From JANLUX01 sp031409815 (GTDB lineage: Bacteria; Bacteroidota; Bacteroidia; AKYH767-A; OLB10), in the NCBI GenBank assembly GCA_031409815.1, contig JANNXV010000005.1, forward strand, positions 1 to 32,114: a stretch of 32,114 bases of DNA, read 5' to 3'. Positions 1 through 7,695 of this stretch are shown in pieces. The notes under the pieces were generated by a model that was not told where the DNA came from, did not search any database, and saw only the letters and a program-made list of their open reading frames with translations. Made by a program: the position numbers and the translations under genes. Within the stretch, counting starts at the first letter, position 1. Each line of letters opens with the position of its first letter.

Positions 1-48
1 CAGCTGTCCGAGAACCGATTGTCCAAAGAAATAATTACTTTTATCCAT
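1..48 (-). CDS. IS4-type transposase (DUF4372-like), N-terminus only, cut by window edge
   Basis: Reading leftward from an ATG at 48, sixteen codons are open to the edge and give MDKSNYFFGQSVLGQL. This pattern (M-x-K-x-x-Y-F-x-G-Q) is how I remember many Bacteroidota IS4-family transposases with an N-terminal DUF4372 domain starting. The enzyme would be a DDE transposase moving its own insertion sequence. Only the first residues are visible, so no catalytic residue can be checked. Support comes from the hairpin just upstream (82-115), of the kind that shields IS transposases from outside transcription. The next complete gene is a divergent ABC exporter. The identification rests on a short peptide and could be wrong, but no other family suggests itself. 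Confidence 0.6.
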   Translation of the reverse strand, partial: MDKSNYFFGQSVLGQL

Positions 49-81
49 CGTGTTTTAGTCTTGCAAAAACCAAAATACGGT

Positions 82-116
82 AAAGAGCCGAATGAATCCT
101 TTCAAACGGCTCTTTT
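82..116. terminator. 9-bp hairpin with T-run, upstream of the transposase
   Basis: Bases 82-90 (aaagagccg) pair perfectly with 107-115 (cggctcttt) around a 16-base loop. A T-run follows on the plus strand, and A bases on the left give a T-run on the minus strand as well. It lies between the transposase start (48) and the likely outer end of the element. It could stop transcription entering the insertion sequence from the flank. A sequence at 129-140 (cggacaacagtg) may be close to the terminal inverted repeat, but the other end lies outside the window. Confidence 0.55.
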
Positions 117-269
117 ATATTCTTTTATCGGACAACAGTGAATTAAAATACATCCTCGAAAAAAGCAGGAACTCCAACCAATCAAAACAATATAATTTGA
201 CCTGATTCGTCATTCTAGATTCAAGCTACAAACACTTTACTTTGCACTCAAAATAATTATAGCATTAAA

Positions 270-2171
270 ATGGCAGGTGGTAGAAACAGTTATACAAGTA
301 ATGGAAAACAAAAAGAGGAGCCTGTGAAAGTAAAAATTTCGAAAGAGAGTTTACGACAGGCACTTATACTATTTACCTATTTAAAACCCTATAGAGGAAA
401 GTTTATTCTAAGTCTGGTTTTTATTGCACTCTCCGCTTTCACCACCAGTTTGTTTCCACTCTTCCTTGGCAAGATGATAGATGCGGCTTCACCCGGATCC
501 AGTTTGCCGGGCATGGGGAGTAGCCTTGGTTCACAATTCGGATTCGGTTTAAAAGATATTCATTGGAGTTTAAACACCACACTGCTTCTAATTTTTGCTC
601 AGCTAGGCATTCAAACTATTTTCTCCTTTATGCGTGTGTATTTACTCACCGAGGTTGGCGAAAAATCATTGGCTGATATGCGCAAAGATGTTTATAGCAA
701 ATTGCTCAGTATGCCAATGAGTTTCTTTACCGAGAAAAGAGTAGGCGAACTGAGCAATCGTATTTCTGCTGATTTATCGCAGATACAGGATGCTGTTTCG
801 TTTACTCTTGCAGAATTTTTGCGTGGCATTTTTACTTTAATTATTGGACTTGCGTTTATCTTTTGGATTAGCAGCGAATTAGCTTTAGTGATGCTGGCTG
901 TTGTTCCTGTTATAGCGGTGCTGGCCGTATTATTCGGAATGCGTATTCGAAAAATGGCCCGAAAAGCACAAGATCAATTGGCAGAAAGCGGCACCATTGT
1001 GCAGGAAACCTTTCAGGGGATCTCTGTTGTAAAAGCATTCACCAGCGAGTTTTATGAAATCAACCGATATGTGAAAAGTGTTTATGCCGTTGTTAACACA
1101 GCTATCAGCAATGCTCGCTATCGAGGTGCGTTTATTTCATTTATGATTTTTAGTGTATTTGGTACTATTGCTTTTGTTATGTGGTATGGTGCAGGCATGA
1201 TTCAAACGGGTGAATTAACGATGGGCTCATTAACCATGTTTGTTATTTTTTCAATGTTTGTGGGTGGCACCTTTGCCGGTTTTGCCGATATGTTTAGTCA
1301 AATGCAAAAAATATTAGGTGCCACACAAAGTATTCGGGAAATTTTAAGAAGTGATGGTGAATCTGTTGAATTAAAACAAACCGTTGTTGAACCTAAATAC
1401 CAATTGAAGGGCAATGTTCGATTTGAAAATATTGCATTCAGTTATCCAAGTCGCAAGGACGTTGTGGTTTTAAAAGATGTTTCGCTTACGGCTAACAATG
1501 GTGAACAGATTGCTATTGTGGGACCAAGTGGAGCCGGTAAAAGTACCATAGCATCATTACTACTTAAATTTTATGAACCTGATAGCGGAACCATACTTTT
1601 TGACGGCCGCATGGCAACAACTTTTCCACTTTCGCAATTGCGTATGCAAATGGCTTTCGTTCCACAAGATGTAATTCTATTTGGCGGAAGTATAAAAGAA
1701 AATATTGCTTACGGAAAAAGCGGTGCTAGTGATGAAGAAATAATAGCTGCAGCTAAAAAAGCTAATGCACATGAGTTTGTTGAACGTTTCCCTGAACAGT
1801 ACGAGACCATTGTTGGTGAACGTGGCATCAAATTGAGTGGAGGTCAACGTCAACGTATTGCCATTGCGCGCGCAATTTTAAAAGACCCTGCGATTTTAAT
1901 TCTGGATGAAGCTACTTCATCCCTCGACAGTGAGAGCGAACAATTGGTGCAGGAAGCTTTAGAAAATTTGATGAAAGGTCGTACTTCATTTGTGATTGCT
2001 CACCGGCTATCTACCATTCGAAATGCAGATAAAATTATTTTGATTGATAAAGGGATTGTAAGCGAAAGCGGAACACATAATGAGCTGATGAACCAAAATG
2101 GACTTTACCGCAAGCTCAACGAAATGCAGTTTGAGTTTGGTAGTATAACTCCTTCAACTTTTCTGGATTAA
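270..2171 (+). CDS. ABC exporter, MsbA/ABCB-like (fused membrane and ATPase domains)
   Basis: A 633-residue half-transporter that should work as a homodimer in the inner membrane, exporting a lipid, peptide or drug-like substrate. A cytoplasmic stretch of about 45 residues precedes the six-helix membrane domain (roughly 45-345). The ATPase domain follows, with Walker A GPSGAGKST at 418-426, signature LSGGQ at 522-526, Walker B ILILDE ending at D546-E547, and switch histidine H578. All catalytic residues are present, so it should be active. The length fits the type IV exporter (MsbA/ABCB10) class. Substrate cannot be read from the sequence. The start is an ATG with an A-rich leader and no Shine-Dalgarno, as usual in Bacteroidota. 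The DinB-fold gene follows after 39 bp and may be co-transcribed. Confidence 0.93.
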   Translation: MAGGRNSYTSNGKQKEEPVKVKISKESLRQALILFTYLKPYRGKFILSLVFIALSAFTTSLFPLFLGKMIDAASPGSSLPGMGSSLGSQFGFGLKDIHWSLNTTLLLIFAQLGIQTIFSFMRVYLLTEVGEKSLADMRKDVYSKLLSMPMSFFTEKRVGELSNRISADLSQIQDAVSFTLAEFLRGIFTLIIGLAFIFWISSELALVMLAVVPVIAVLAVLFGMRIRKMARKAQDQLAESGTIVQETFQGISVVKAFTSEFYEINRYVKSVYAVVNTAISNARYRGAFISFMIFSVFGTIAFVMWYGAGMIQTGELTMGSLTMFVIFSMFVGGTFAGFADMFSQMQKILGATQSIREILRSDGESVELKQTVVEPKYQLKGNVRFENIAFSYPSRKDVVVLKDVSLTANNGEQIAIVGPSGAGKSTIASLLLKFYEPDSGTILFDGRMATTFPLSQLRMQMAFVPQDVILFGGSIKENIAYGKSGASDEEIIAAAKKANAHEFVERFPEQYETIVGERGIKLSGGQRQRIAIARAILKDPAILILDEATSSLDSESEQLVQEALENLMKGRTSFVIAHRLSTIRNADKIILIDKGIVSESGTHNELMNQNGLYRKLNEMQFEFGSITPSTFLD

Positions 2172-2210
2172 TTTCAGCTTCTTAAAAATAATTAAACACT
2201 AAATAAAAAT

Positions 2211-2702
2211 ATGAATCAACAGGAACTAATTGTTTTCATGGTGCGTTCAGCATGGAATAGTCAAGTTAAAAGAACAGATACATTGTTTGATAGTTTTACT
2301 TATGAACAAATGTTGCAACCTATTGCACCGGGCAAAAACAGGGCAGCTTATCTTGCAGGGCACCTTGCATGCGTTAATGACCAGATGCTAAAACTTTTAG
2401 GTTTGGGTGAAAGAAATTTTTCACAACTCGATCCTACATTTATTACAAATCCTGATAGTGCAGAGGTGGATGCCATGTCAATTCCATCCATCAAAAAAAT
2501 ATGGAAGGATTCCAATCAAAAGCTTTCATCATGTTTTGACAAAATGAAATCTGAAGAATGGTTCGAACGGCACACTGCTGTTTCAGTCGAAGACTTTGCA
2601 AGAGAACCACACCGCAACAAACTGAATGTATTAATCAGCCGAACAGAGCACCTTGCTTATCATCTTGGACAATTAATGTTGCTTAAAAACAAAGCGGACT
2701 AA
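2211..2702 (+). CDS. DinB-fold protein (DinB_2-like, putative metal-binding)
   Basis: A 163-residue protein of the DinB/YfiT-like four-helix superfamily. The family's three metal-ligand histidines are recognisable: H51 in the AGHLA helix, and H147 and H151 in TEHLAYHLGQL near the C-terminus. This spacing (one His around residue 50, then HxxxH near the end) is characteristic. Known members include thiol-transferases using bacillithiol or mycothiol and many proteins without known activity, so the substrate is open. It has no signal peptide and should be cytoplasmic. It lies 39 bp behind the ABC exporter and 100 bp ahead of the MOSC gene on the same strand. An imperfect hairpin follows the stop. 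Confidence 0.82.
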   Translation: MNQQELIVFMVRSAWNSQVKRTDTLFDSFTYEQMLQPIAPGKNRAAYLAGHLACVNDQMLKLLGLGERNFSQLDPTFITNPDSAEVDAMSIPSIKKIWKDSNQKLSSCFDKMKSEEWFERHTAVSVEDFAREPHRNKLNVLISRTEHLAYHLGQLMLLKNKAD

Positions 2703-2717
2703 TATTGTTCAGCAAAA

Positions 2718-2754
2718 AAAGAAATGATCGCTTAAAGTGGTCATTCCTTCTTTT
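2718..2754 (+). terminator. Imperfect hairpin with T-run after the DinB gene
   Basis: Bases 2718-2729 (aaagaaatgatc) pair with 2739-2753 (ggtcat, a 3-base bulge, then ttcttt), with one G-T pair. The 3' arm ends in a T-run. It starts 15 bases after the stop codon of the DinB-fold gene, so it may end that transcript. The bulge makes this a moderate call. Confidence 0.4.
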
Positions 2755-2802
2755 AAGAAAACTTGACTGATACTATTTCTATTTATTCGACTTAAAATTA
2801 AA

Positions 2803-3603
2803 ATGAAACCATTGTTAAGTTGCATTAGCATTTTTCCGGTAAAATCGTTGGATGGTATTAGTTTGAAAAAAGCAATGGTAACCGAAGGCGGATGTTTATT
2901 GCACGACAGGGAATATGCCATTATTGATGAAAACGGGAATTTTATTATCGGCAAGTCTAATAATAAGGTTCATAGCTTGCGCACAGATTTTGATTTTAAA
3001 AATGAAACTATTTCAATACGACAACGAGGTGACAACATTTGGAATAAATTTCATTTAAAAAAAGAAAAAAAGTTAATTGAAAATTACTTTTCTGATTATT
3101 TCGGTATTCGTACAATGTTTCTACAAAATGCCAATGGACGATTTTTGGACATACCGGATATTAGTGGAGTAACTGTACTTTCAACTTCCAGTTTAAAAAC
3201 CGTTTCCACTTGGTTTAACAATATGGAAATGGCAGAAACAAGAAAAAGATTTCGGGCTACTTTTGAAATTGAAAATGTGCCGGCCTTTTGGGAAGATCAA
3301 TTATTTACAAAGAATGGAAGTGCAATAGAATTCAGGATTGGCAATGTAACTTTGTTCGGTATGAGTCCTAGAGCACGTTGTGTAGTACCAACACGCAACC
3401 CTGAAACTGGCGAAGTATTACGTGCTTTCCCGAAAACTTTTGCCAAGCATAGATCAGCTACTTTACCTTCATTCTCAACTTTGAAAGAGCATGGGCACTT
3501 CTATTTCCTGTCAGTTGATTGTTGTATTCCTAAAACTGAAATTGGCAAGTGGATATATGTTGGCGATAAGGTTGAGATTATCGGTAATAAAGATTTCTAT
3601 TAA
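2803..3603 (+). CDS. MOSC domain protein (MOSC_N plus MOSC)
   Basis: A 266-residue protein with an N-terminal MOSC_N beta-barrel (residues 1-110, beginning with the typical IFPVKSLDG) and a C-terminal MOSC domain. The conserved cysteine is C193 in the motif PRARCVVPTRNPETGEV, matching the family pattern R-C-x-x-P-T-x-x-P-x-T-G-E. Relatives bind the molybdenum cofactor and move sulfur or reduce N-hydroxylated compounds (YcbX, mARC). Unlike E. coli YcbX there is no C-terminal ferredoxin domain, so electrons would have to come from another protein. No signal peptide. The neighbours do not suggest a pathway. Family is confident, reaction is not. Confidence 0.88.
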   Translation: MKPLLSCISIFPVKSLDGISLKKAMVTEGGCLLHDREYAIIDENGNFIIGKSNNKVHSLRTDFDFKNETISIRQRGDNIWNKFHLKKEKKLIENYFSDYFGIRTMFLQNANGRFLDIPDISGVTVLSTSSLKTVSTWFNNMEMAETRKRFRATFEIENVPAFWEDQLFTKNGSAIEFRIGNVTLFGMSPRARCVVPTRNPETGEVLRAFPKTFAKHRSATLPSFSTLKEHGHFYFLSVDCCIPKTEIGKWIYVGDKVEIIGNKDFY

Positions 3604-3804
3604 AATTTACGTTTGTTTTATACAGATGCCGCTTTAACATTTGTTAAGTATCGCTTGAAAAAACCCAGTGCATTTCCACTAAAAACATTGCAATTAAAAA
3701 CCACAAACAGGAATCAATAATAATTCAATCAAAATAGGTACAATATCCAGTTTGCAATTTAAACAATGATGATATAAATCATACTTCGAATCGAATGCAA
3801 CAAA

Positions 3805-3812
3805 TAACTTTG
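3805..3812 (+). promoter_or_regulatory. -7 box TAACTTTG for the universal stress gene
   Basis: A perfect match to the Bacteroidota -7 element TAnnTTTG, 23 bases before the ATG of the tandem UspA gene. Transcription would start near 3818. I see no clear -33 TTG. Confidence 0.5.
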
Positions 3813-3835
3813 TTAATTAAATCTATAAAACCAGA

Positions 3836-4657
3836 ATGAAACAAATTCTTTTACCGACAGATTTTTCAGCCAACGCAATTAATGCAGGATTGTATGCAAT
3901 GGAACTTGCAAAAAAATTTAATGCTAAAATTACTTTGCTAAATGTTTACAATATACCTAGTCCGCTACCACCATTACCCATAGAAATAATTATAACTCCT
4001 GACGAATTAAAATCTGACACCGATTCTCAATTAAAAAAAGAAAAAGAATTTCTATTAAATAAAATAAATTATGCAATCGATATTGAATGCATCAGTCGCA
4101 ACGGAGCTAGCAGCAAAGAAATAAATCAAGCAGCCATTTTTGTTAATGCCGATTTGATTGTAATGGGAATGCGTGGTGGTGCAAAAATCCAGAAAGCATT
4201 ATTTGGAACGGTTACAACAGCAGTTATTAATGCTGCAGAAAAACCTACTCTCATAATTCCAGACAACGTCCCCTTTAAAGCACCAAAAAATATCTTGATC
4301 GCTACAGATGGAACCAAAATTAATGATTCGAGAAGCATATTGTTGCTAAAAGAAATGATTCAGCATTTTAATGCTGAAGTGCATATTGTTAACGTAAATC
4401 CTTCGCATGAGATTTATGATAAAGATCAAATTTCAGACAATGTTTCTGAACCTTTTGTTGGCATCAATTTCAAAATTCATTTTCTTGAACATGATGATAC
4501 GAATGTTGCCATCAACCAGTTTATCGAAACTAATAAGATTGATTTGCTGGTAATGTTACCTCAGCATCATTCGCTAATTTCAAGAATTTTTAGCAAGCAT
4601 CATACTGAGCATTTGGCCAACCGCATAAATATCCCATTGTTCACTATTCCGCTTTAA
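3836..4657 (+). CDS. Universal stress protein, two UspA domains
   Basis: A 273-residue cytoplasmic protein made of two tandem UspA folds (about 1-145 and 150-273). The first begins KQILLPTDFSANA and carries the nucleotide-binding loop pattern G-x2-G-x9-G-T (GMRGG... to FGT), so it probably binds ATP. The second begins NILIATDGTK, but its corresponding loop (MLPQHHSLISRIFSKHH) has no glycines, so it has probably lost nucleotide binding. Tandem Usp proteins of about 280 residues are common in Bacteroidota. The role is likely in stress or redox adaptation; no partner gene is adjacent. It appears to be a single-gene transcript, with a -7 box at 3805 and 158 bp to the next gene. Confidence 0.9.
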   Translation: MKQILLPTDFSANAINAGLYAMELAKKFNAKITLLNVYNIPSPLPPLPIEIIITPDELKSDTDSQLKKEKEFLLNKINYAIDIECISRNGASSKEINQAAIFVNADLIVMGMRGGAKIQKALFGTVTTAVINAAEKPTLIIPDNVPFKAPKNILIATDGTKINDSRSILLLKEMIQHFNAEVHIVNVNPSHEIYDKDQISDNVSEPFVGINFKIHFLEHDDTNVAINQFIETNKIDLLVMLPQHHSLISRIFSKHHTEHLANRINIPLFTIPL

Positions 4658-4815
4658 GCCACTATATCATTAATAAAATAACTTGAAGTGTTCTATATTA
4701 GTGGACCCTTGATTCTATCTTTAAAGTATTTTAAACACTAAAATCAAGACTAATTTGTTCTTCAATGTGGCTAAAAATCCTTCTTTCATTAATTACTTAA
4801 TATCCTAAATAAATT

Positions 4816-5409
4816 ATGTGGTGGCAATACGTTTTAGTTTTTGTTGGAGCGCTATTAGTAGATGTAGTTGCTTTGCCTTTACCTCCGGCATTTACGGTGA
4901 TGATATTTTTTCAAATAAAATATGACCTAAACATTTGGTATGTTATCGTTATTGGTGTGATTGGTTCAATCATTGGTCGCTATCTATTAACTCTTTATAT
5001 CCCAAAACTTGCAAAAAACATTTTTAAACCTTCTAAAAATGAGGATGTGCAATACCTTGGAAACAGGATGAAAGAAAAAGGCTGGAAAAGTCAACTATCC
5101 ATCATTGCTTACTCATTACTACCATTGCCAACCACACCACTTTTTATTGCGGCAGGCATGGCAAAGATGAAACCGATTCATATCATTCCTGCATTTTTTG
5201 TTGGCAAATTCACCAGCGACACCATTGCAGTTTTGATGGGCGAGTATGCTGCAAAAAACGCTCCTGAAATTTTAAGCGGAACCATTGGTTGGGAATCCAT
5301 AACAGGGTTAATAGTTGGATTATTGCTTATCAGTGCTTTGCTTTTTATTGATTGGCGCACGCTTTTGCAACAAAACAAATTAAAACTTAAACTCAAAATC
5401 TGGAAATAG
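4816..5409 (+). CDS. Integral membrane protein, VTT/DedA-like
   Basis: A 197-residue protein with about four to five hydrophobic segments (roughly 3-25, 37-60, 95-115, 122-140 and 150-172). Features recalling the VTT/DedA (SNARE-associated) family are the glycine-rich segment GVIGSIIGRYLL, the amphipathic re-entrant stretch LLPLPTTPLFIAAGMAKM and the following FFVGKF. Family members are thought to act as lipid scramblases or proton-coupled carriers in the inner membrane. The match is by pattern only, so the function is tentative. The gene stands alone on the plus strand, with gaps of 158 and 133 bp. Start ATG at 4816; the segment begins in the membrane almost at once. Confidence 0.6.
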   Translation: MWWQYVLVFVGALLVDVVALPLPPAFTVMIFFQIKYDLNIWYVIVIGVIGSIIGRYLLTLYIPKLAKNIFKPSKNEDVQYLGNRMKEKGWKSQLSIIAYSLLPLPTTPLFIAAGMAKMKPIHIIPAFFVGKFTSDTIAVLMGEYAAKNAPEILSGTIGWESITGLIVGLLLISALLFIDWRTLLQQNKLKLKLKIWK

Positions 5410-5542
5410 TTAAGTTAAAATTCTAACCACTTTTCAATAAAATACTACTGACTTAAATCATATTTAAGCCTAACATTTCGCATAAGATTGTTTTACTAAA
5501 TATTTAACCTTTGAAGTATTGAATAATTAACAATTGCAAAAG

Positions 5543-5800
5543 ATGAACAATCCAACAAATGTGCATTGGGATGAAGAAGAATCCAAACTCCACATTAATA
5601 TTAGTCTCGAAAAACCTTTACAAATGAAAGCCGATATGTATGATGGATCGGGCAATTGCGTATTGCATGTTTTTGATCGGTTTTGCAAGCCGGGTGAGCT
5701 TAACGAAGTAAAAAAATTAAAATCAATTGCAAAAGGTTTATACTATATGAGAATTTGTTCCGATGAGGGCCAAAACGTAATCAGATTTATGATTCACTAA
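5543..5800 (+). CDS. Orphan protein resembling a T9SS type A sorting domain, no signal peptide
   Basis: An 85-residue protein (ATG at 5543; a TTG three codons earlier is less likely). After a short acidic N-terminus its layout follows the beta-sandwich of T9SS type A sorting domains: LHINISLEKPLQMKADMYD, a G-x-G-x-x-V turn, then a basic strand, then KLKSIAKGLYYMRI and a final strand ending VIRFMIH. Sorting domains normally end a large secreted protein and are preceded by a PNP motif. Here there is no signal peptide, no PNP and no cargo domain, so it is predicted to stay in the cytoplasm. It could be a cut-off relic, a chaperone-like mimic, or an unrelated small beta protein. The neighbours (membrane protein, alpha/beta hydrolase) do not settle this. 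Confidence 0.65.
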   Translation: MNNPTNVHWDEEESKLHINISLEKPLQMKADMYDGSGNCVLHVFDRFCKPGELNEVKKLKSIAKGLYYMRICSDEGQNVIRFMIH

Positions 5801-5934
5801 TACTGTTGTATCAATGACAATTTTTCCGTTGGCAACAGTTCGCCTAAATTTTTTTTTGAATAAAGTCTACTTTCTTTCATTTTAAAGGTATTTGTCAATT
5901 AACCTAATAATTTTACCACCCTAATTCAACTCTT

Positions 5935-6891
5935 ATGAGAATATTAACACTGCTAATGACTATCTATTTTATTTCCATAATAGAATCCTCAGCTCAAGAA
6001 ACCAAATTCAAACATCCTGACGGGAAATATGTAAAAGTAAACGGAGCCAATCTCTGGATTGAAACAGAAGGCAAAGGCGATCCATTATTTTTAATTTCAG
6101 GTGGACCCGGAGGTGCACATGTTGGCATGCATAGTTTTGCCGGATTAAAAGATAGCTGCACAATTGTTTATATCGACAACTATGGTCGTGGCAAATCAGA
6201 TGTAGCCAAAGACCCTGCAAACTATAGCATTAGTCGCGATGTAGAAGACATTGAAGGTTTAAGAAAAGCTTTGGGCTATGAAAAGATAAATATTTTGGGT
6301 CACTCTTATGGCGGTTTGGTAGCACAACAATATGCAATTAAATATCCGAAGCAAGTAAAACATTTAATTATTGCAAACAGTTTTTTTAGTGGCGAAATGT
6401 GGCAAGCAAATGATGACAATAGCAATCACGAAATAAAAACAAATTATCCGGAAGTATGGGAGCGACTGATGGCTGCACGTTCAAATGGAGCACATAGCAA
6501 CGACCCTGAGCACATGAAAATCTATGGAGAAGTTCCATATGGTTTCTTGTATGCTTACAATCCTGATAAGTTTCTAAAAAGCATTGACTCTTCCTATCCC
6601 AATTCCTTTAACACCGAACTCTACTATCAGTTGGTGGGCGATGATGGTGATTTTATTATTGGAAGTGATGTGGCAAAAGTTGATTATCGTAAACAACTGA
6701 AAGATTTAACTATGCCTATTTTAATTATCGCAGGAAGATATGATCGTGTATCAGTTCCAACTTATGCAGTGCAATACAAGAAATATTGCCCACAGGCGCA
6801 ATTTGTGATGTTTGAAAAATCAGGTCACAATCCGCAGGTTGAAGAACCGGAAAAAGAATTTAAAATTATAAAGGAATTTTTAAGCAAATAA
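5935..6891 (+). CDS. Secreted alpha/beta hydrolase, proline iminopeptidase-like
   Basis: A 318-residue alpha/beta-hydrolase with a signal peptide (residues 1 to about 20, ending SSAQE), so probably periplasmic. The oxyanion motif is SGGPGGAH, close to the HGGPG of proline iminopeptidases (S33). The catalytic triad reads as S124 in GHSYGG, D270 in AGRYDRVS and H298 in SGHNPQ. Likely action is hydrolysis of an amide or ester, perhaps an N-terminal prolyl or similar amino-acid substrate; the exact substrate cannot be inferred. It is alone on the plus strand and faces the minus-strand desaturase. A dispersed repeat fragment lies immediately after its stop. Confidence 0.88.
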   Translation: MRILTLLMTIYFISIIESSAQETKFKHPDGKYVKVNGANLWIETEGKGDPLFLISGGPGGAHVGMHSFAGLKDSCTIVYIDNYGRGKSDVAKDPANYSISRDVEDIEGLRKALGYEKINILGHSYGGLVAQQYAIKYPKQVKHLIIANSFFSGEMWQANDDNSNHEIKTNYPEVWERLMAARSNGAHSNDPEHMKIYGEVPYGFLYAYNPDKFLKSIDSSYPNSFNTELYYQLVGDDGDFIIGSDVAKVDYRKQLKDLTMPILIIAGRYDRVSVPTYAVQYKKYCPQAQFVMFEKSGHNPQVEEPEKEFKIIKEFLSK

Positions 6892-6897
6892 TTTTTC

Positions 6898-6925
6898 CGT
6901 CATTGTGAGGAACGAAGCAATCTCC
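6898..6925. repeat. Single arm of a dispersed repeat, 7 bp after the hydrolase stop
   Basis: The sequence beginning cgtcattgtgaggaacgaag matches, from memory, a short interspersed repeat seen in many bacterial genomes with the core TCATTGCGAGGAACGAAGCAAT. Full copies are usually palindromic. Here I see only one arm, in the gap between two convergent genes. Confidence 0.55.
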
Positions 6926-6948
6926 TGCTATGAATCTGAGATAATTAG

Positions 6949-7680
6949 TTAAGCATTGGAAGTCCGCTTCACTATCCCCAGTTTTTCGAATAACACAATA
7001 ATGTAATACACCGGATCAATCTCATACCACTTCACACCAAAATTAATTGCTGATGGATATTTGTGATGATCGTTGTGATAAGATTCGCCTAACATTATTA
7101 CATCAACAGGCAATAAATTACGAGCAGTGTTATCCATAGTAAAATTTCTGTAGCCATATTTATGAGCAAACCAATTGATAATTGCTCCATGCACCGGTCC
7201 CATAACAATTGTAAATGGTAATAAAAGAAAAAGCCACGGTGAACTTGCATAAGTAACATAGATTGCAGTGTAAATAACTACCCACATAACTCTGGAAAAC
7301 CACGATTCAGCAATTCGCTCAAAAGCCGGCCATTCGGGCAAGTTTTTTGAAAATCGCTCTTCCGTTTCTAAGGTCCCTTCATTAATACCAGCGTATATTT
7401 TTTTGGTATGCCACATAAAAGCAAACACATTGGGAAAATATTTTGGTGAGTGCGGATCCTTTTCTGTATCAGTATATGCATGATGCATGCGATGCATAAT
7501 CGCATAGGCACGTGGACTCAAGTAGGATGAACCTTGAACGATATAGGTGTAAACGAAAAAAAATCGTTCCCAAAATTTTGACATGGTAAAAGCCCGGTGT
7601 GAAGCATAACGATGATCAAAAAAAGTTTGACTGAACAATGAAAGATAGTGGTGCGCAATAAATAATAAGATAATGGTCAT
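6949..7680 (-). CDS. Acyl-CoA (stearoyl-CoA type) fatty acid desaturase
   Basis: A 243-residue integral membrane di-iron enzyme introducing a cis double bond into acyl chains, using O2 and an electron donor. All three histidine boxes are intact: H23-RYAS-H28 (HxxxxH), H63-RM-H66-H67 (HxxHH) and H202-ND-H205-H206 (HxxHH). Hydrophobic helices lie at about 1-20, 40-55 and 130-170. It is somewhat shorter at the N-terminus than plant or animal enzymes but near the size of bacterial ones. The ATG at 7680 is 15 bp behind the DEAD-box helicase stop, so the two are probably co-transcribed. The pairing of an RNA helicase with a membrane-fluidity enzyme would suit a cold response, but that is inference. 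Confidence 0.92.
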   Translation of the reverse strand: MTIILLFIAHHYLSLFSQTFFDHRYASHRAFTMSKFWERFFFVYTYIVQGSSYLSPRAYAIMHRMHHAYTDTEKDPHSPKYFPNVFAFMWHTKKIYAGINEGTLETEERFSKNLPEWPAFERIAESWFSRVMWVVIYTAIYVTYASSPWLFLLLPFTIVMGPVHGAIINWFAHKYGYRNFTMDNTARNLLPVDVIMLGESYHNDHHKYPSAINFGVKWYEIDPVYYIIVLFEKLGIVKRTSNA

Positions 7681-7695
7681 GTGTAAACTACAACT

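Noticed and set aside
2709..2954. Minus-strand 81-codon open frame overlapping the MOSC gene
   Set aside because: Lies antisense to a well-supported gene and its hairpin, with no recognisable motif.
4658..4815. Imperfect inverted repeats (ccactatat/atattagtgg and cttgatt/aatcaag) after the stress gene
   Set aside because: Short A+T-rich pairings with bulges and no T-run; not distinguishable from chance.
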